Source of the DNA: Coriobacteriaceae bacterium
Lineage (GTDB): Bacteria; Actinomycetota; Coriobacteriia; Coriobacteriales; Coriobacteriaceae
Length of the DNA: 64,000 nt
Assembly: GCA_902364645.1 (NCBI GenBank)
Contig: CABJEP010000001.1
Coordinates: 315,947-379,946, forward strand
Direction of reading: 5' to 3'
Notes under the pieces: model-generated
The model's input: only the letters and a program-made list of their open reading frames with translations
Database searches by the model: none
What the model was told of the DNA's origin: nothing
Translations under genes and position numbers: made by a program
Part shown: positions 62,058 to 64,000 of the stretch, piece after piece
How positions within the stretch are numbered: the stretch's first letter is position 1
Layout: each line of letters begins with the position of its first letter

Positions 62058-62759
62058 CTACCACTCGATCGTCTCGATCGGCACGGGATTTTGCTGGACC
62101 GTCTCGCTCTCCACGCGGCCGTTCTTAAAGCGGATCAGGCGATCGGCCATGGGCGCCAGCGCGGAGTTGTGGGTGATGATAATGACCGTGATGCCTTGCT
62201 TGCGACAGGTGTCCTGCAGCAGCTGCAAGATCTGCTTGCCGGTTTTGTAGTCGAGGGCGCCCGTGGGCTCGTCGCATAGAAGCAGCTTGGGGTTTTTGGC
62301 CAGCGCGCGGGCAATGGACACACGCTGCTGCTCGCCGCCCGATAGCTGCGCGGGGAAGTTAGCAAGGCGGTCGCCCAGGCCAACCTGGCAAAGCGTTTGC
62401 TCGGCATCGAGCGAATCGGGGCAGATTTGCGCCGCAAGCTCAACATTTTCGAGCGCCGTCAGGTTGGGGACCAGATTGTAGAACTGGAAGACAAAGCCGA
62501 CGTCGGCGCGGCGGTATTCCACGAGCTGCGCCTCGTTAGCGGAGCTCACATCGCGCCCGTCCACCGTCACGGTGCCGGAAGTCGCCGTATCCATGCCACC
62601 CAGAATGTTGAGCGCCGTGGTTTTACCGGCGCCCGAAGCGCCCAAGATAATGGCAAGCTCGCCACGCTCAACGGTAAAGCTCGCGCCGTCGAGCGCGTGA
62701 ATGCGGGCATCGCCCTCGCCGTATGCTTTGATGACGTCTTTAAATTCGATATAGGCCAT
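62058..62759 (-). CDS. MacB/LolD-type ABC transporter ATPase
   Basis: A 233-aa protein with Walker [18 protein letters not shown]-loop [18 protein letters not shown], signature [32 protein letters not shown] and H-loop [13 protein letters not shown]. It is the partner of the large FtsX-type permease encoded immediately downstream. The [17 protein letters not shown] segment is typical of the MacB group. Confidence 0.96.
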   Translation of the reverse strand: MAYIEFKDVIKAYGEGDARIHALDGASFTVERGELAIILGASGAGKTTALNILGGMDTATSGTVTVDGRDVSSANEAQLVEYRRADVGFVFQFYNLVPNLTALENVELAAQICPDSLDAEQTLCQVGLGDRLANFPAQLSGGEQQRVSIARALAKNPKLLLCDEPTGALDYKTGKQILQLLQDTCRKQGITVIIITHNSALAPMADRLIRFKNGRVESETVQQNPVPIETIEW

Positions 62760-62812
62760 CGATCGGTTCCCATCTGGTCGGATAACTCTTTAGTATTACC
62801 CATTTCGCACCT

Positions 62813-62861
62813 ATCAAAAAGAGACAGGTTTATTTTGGCAGGTTTTATATGGGGAAACGTA
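62813..62861 (+). repeat. Dispersed palindromic repeat, copy 7
   Basis: ATCAAAAAGAGACAGGTTTA..TTTTGGCAGGTTTTATATGGGGAAACG. It lies upstream of the ABC ATPase gene, facing away from it. The left arm is truncated. Confidence 0.88.
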
Positions 62862-63123
62862 CCTCTTTGGGGGCAGCGCGGGACGCGCAGGGGCGGCCGT
62901 GCAGATCGGCACAGCCGTCTCACGTGGAATCGACCGACGCCTGCCTTTCCGTGACACCGGCAACTCGTTTTTGCTTGTTGGCATGGCCGCCATTATGCCT
63001 TGGGACTGAGCACTCAAATTCTCACTCCTCATTGCCACGCTTGCCGCAAGCTATCAGGGTGACGAGATGACAACGCTCGCTGTAGCAGCGCAGCCACACT
63101 CTATAAGCGAGGCGTTTGCCAGC

Positions 63124-63160
63124 AAAAAAGCGCGCGACAGGGTAAGCCCGCCGCGCGCTA
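63124..63160 (-). terminator. Terminator of the AIM24-like gene
   Basis: On the minus strand AGCGCGCG pairs with CGCGCGCT around a 15-nt centre, followed by TTTTTTGC. Confidence 0.9.
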
Positions 63161-63171
63161 TCCTATGCGGA

Positions 63172-63846
63172 CTAGTTATTGTTGTTGGTCATCGAGGCCA
63201 CTGCTGCCGCAAGATTGGAAATGGGCATCGTCTGCAACCAGATGCGACCGGGACCGGTGAGCACGGTGTTGAACACGCCCTCGCCACCAAACATGATGTT
63301 TTTGACGCCCTTGACCATTTGAGCGTCGATGCTCACGGTCTCCTCAAAGCCGGCCACGTTGCCGGTATCCACAATCATCTGCTGGCCAGCAGCGAGCTCG
63401 TACTCAACCAGGTCGCCGTCGATCTCGGCAAAAGCAACACCCGAGCCCGTGAGCTTCTGCATGATAAAGCCCTCGCCGCCAAAGACGCCGGCCTTTGCCT
63501 TCTTGTTAAAGTGAATGCTCAACTCGACGCCACTTTCCGCGGCAAGGAACGAACGCTTCTGCAAAATCCAGCTCTTGCCCGGACCGATCTCGATTGGCAC
63601 GATGCGGCCGGGGAAGCAGGAGCCAAACGCGATCATGCCATCGCCACGCGCGGTCCAAATGTTTTGGAACAATGCCTCACCCGAAAAAGCCTTGGAGAAC
63701 ATCTTGCCGATGCCACCGCCCGAGGTAGACATTTCCATGTTGGGGGTCATCCAAGCCATGGCGCCGCTTTCGGTGATCATGGATTCGCCATCGCTAAGGT
63801 TGCATGTAACAACCGGGAAAGCCCCTCCGCCGATCTCGTACTGCAT
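63172..63846 (-). CDS. TIGR00266/AIM24 family protein
   Basis: A 224-aa beta-rich protein with MQYEIGGGAFPVVTCNLSDGESMITESGAMAWM at the start, SFLAAESGVELSIHFNKKAKAG in the middle and GEGVFNTVLTGPGRIWLQTMP near the end, all family features. Members have a double-stranded beta-helix/TRAP-like fold and no clear biochemical role; the yeast homologue is mitochondrial. RBS AAAGGAG. Beyond its start (63847-64000) no further gene is supported. Confidence 0.93.
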   Translation of the reverse strand: MQYEIGGGAFPVVTCNLSDGESMITESGAMAWMTPNMEMSTSGGGIGKMFSKAFSGEALFQNIWTARGDGMIAFGSCFPGRIVPIEIGPGKSWILQKRSFLAAESGVELSIHFNKKAKAGVFGGEGFIMQKLTGSGVAFAEIDGDLVEYELAAGQQMIVDTGNVAGFEETVSIDAQMVKGVKNIMFGGEGVFNTVLTGPGRIWLQTMPISNLAAAVASMTNNNN

Positions 63847-64000
63847 GACCGTCTCCTTTCCACTCAGGAGCCGAATAACGATGCCTATATTTTAGCAGGT
63901 AGAGATGCATATGTTCACACCGCCCATGCCCTCTCCTGCGGACGTTTCCCCAGACCTTGATTATCGACTTTATCCGAACACCTCCCACATTCATCCGTAC

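Larger units (their letters stand above)
62760..63171. other. Spacer with repeat copy 7 and a terminator
   Basis: The interval holds repeat copy 7 (62813-62861) and the terminator of the AIM24-like gene (63124-63160). Between them nothing gene-like is visible. The promoter of the ABC pair should be at its left end. Confidence 0.5.

Overview
The window looks like chromosome of a high-GC member of the Coriobacteriia, most likely Collinsella (inference). Supporting signs are strong G/C bias at third codon positions, an AmaP/DUF2273/Asp23 envelope-stress operon, a fused ECF ATPase, a very large 2-hydroxyacyl-CoA-dehydratase-activase-like protein, a DUF6020-type membrane protein and a single groES-groEL pair. 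I see no rRNA, tRNA, CRISPR array, prophage or insertion sequence.

Layout. 1-2.7 kb: riboflavin ECF transporter operon (ribU, fused EcfA, start of EcfT) under an FMN riboswitch. 3-5.1 kb: groES-groEL. 5.5-8.8 kb: a YtcJ-like amidohydrolase divergent from an M20 peptidase. 8.9-18.5 kb, minus strand: zinc-ribbon membrane protein, YitT protein, asp23 operon, yebC, DUF6020 protein, lgt, NifU-like protein, dCMP deaminase. 18.5-22.6 kb: coaX, OPT transporter, DUF389 protein. 22.8-31.4 kb: a small membrane-anchored protein, 3-hydroxyacyl-CoA dehydrogenase, the 1593-aa activase with its TetR regulator, a HAD phosphatase. 31.4-35 kb: amt-glnK, CmpB-like membrane protein, HD-domain protein. 35.2-41.8 kb, plus strand: dxs, a four-gene polar amino acid ABC transporter and a gamma-glutamyl hydrolase-like amidotransferase. 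41.9-45.3 kb, minus strand and clearly AT-richer: an ABC exporter/immunity-type operon and an XRE/DUF2975 pair. 45.5-47.8 kb: Hpt protein and a GGDEF-REC-HD-GYP protein. 48-52 kb: alpha/beta hydrolase, radical SAM protein, SEC-C methionine aminopeptidase, D-2-hydroxyacid dehydrogenase. 52.1-53 kb: RelB/PIN toxin-antitoxin pair. 53.2-59.2 kb: M18 aminopeptidase, Ntn-type amide hydrolase, phosphofructokinase, a membrane-bound XRE regulator, a small conserved protein. 59.3-63.9 kb: FtsX-type ABC pair and an AIM24/TIGR00266 protein.

The most unusual content is between the genes. (1) Three tandem inverted-repeat modules at 37055-37270 share one 15-bp arm, always a 25-nt loop, and an 80-81 bp period. 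(2) A roughly 50-55 bp palindromic repeat family has six near-full copies and one partial copy across the window. (3) Many long, often perfect, intergenic inverted repeats (38-bp and 26-bp perfect arms among them) flank ordinary genes. Their function is unknown to me. Protein-level oddities are a PII protein lacking the uridylylation tyrosine, a degenerate GGDEF domain, a phosphofructokinase with GGNGS/PKTIDND active-site motifs, and a TetR gene preceded by two clean dyads.
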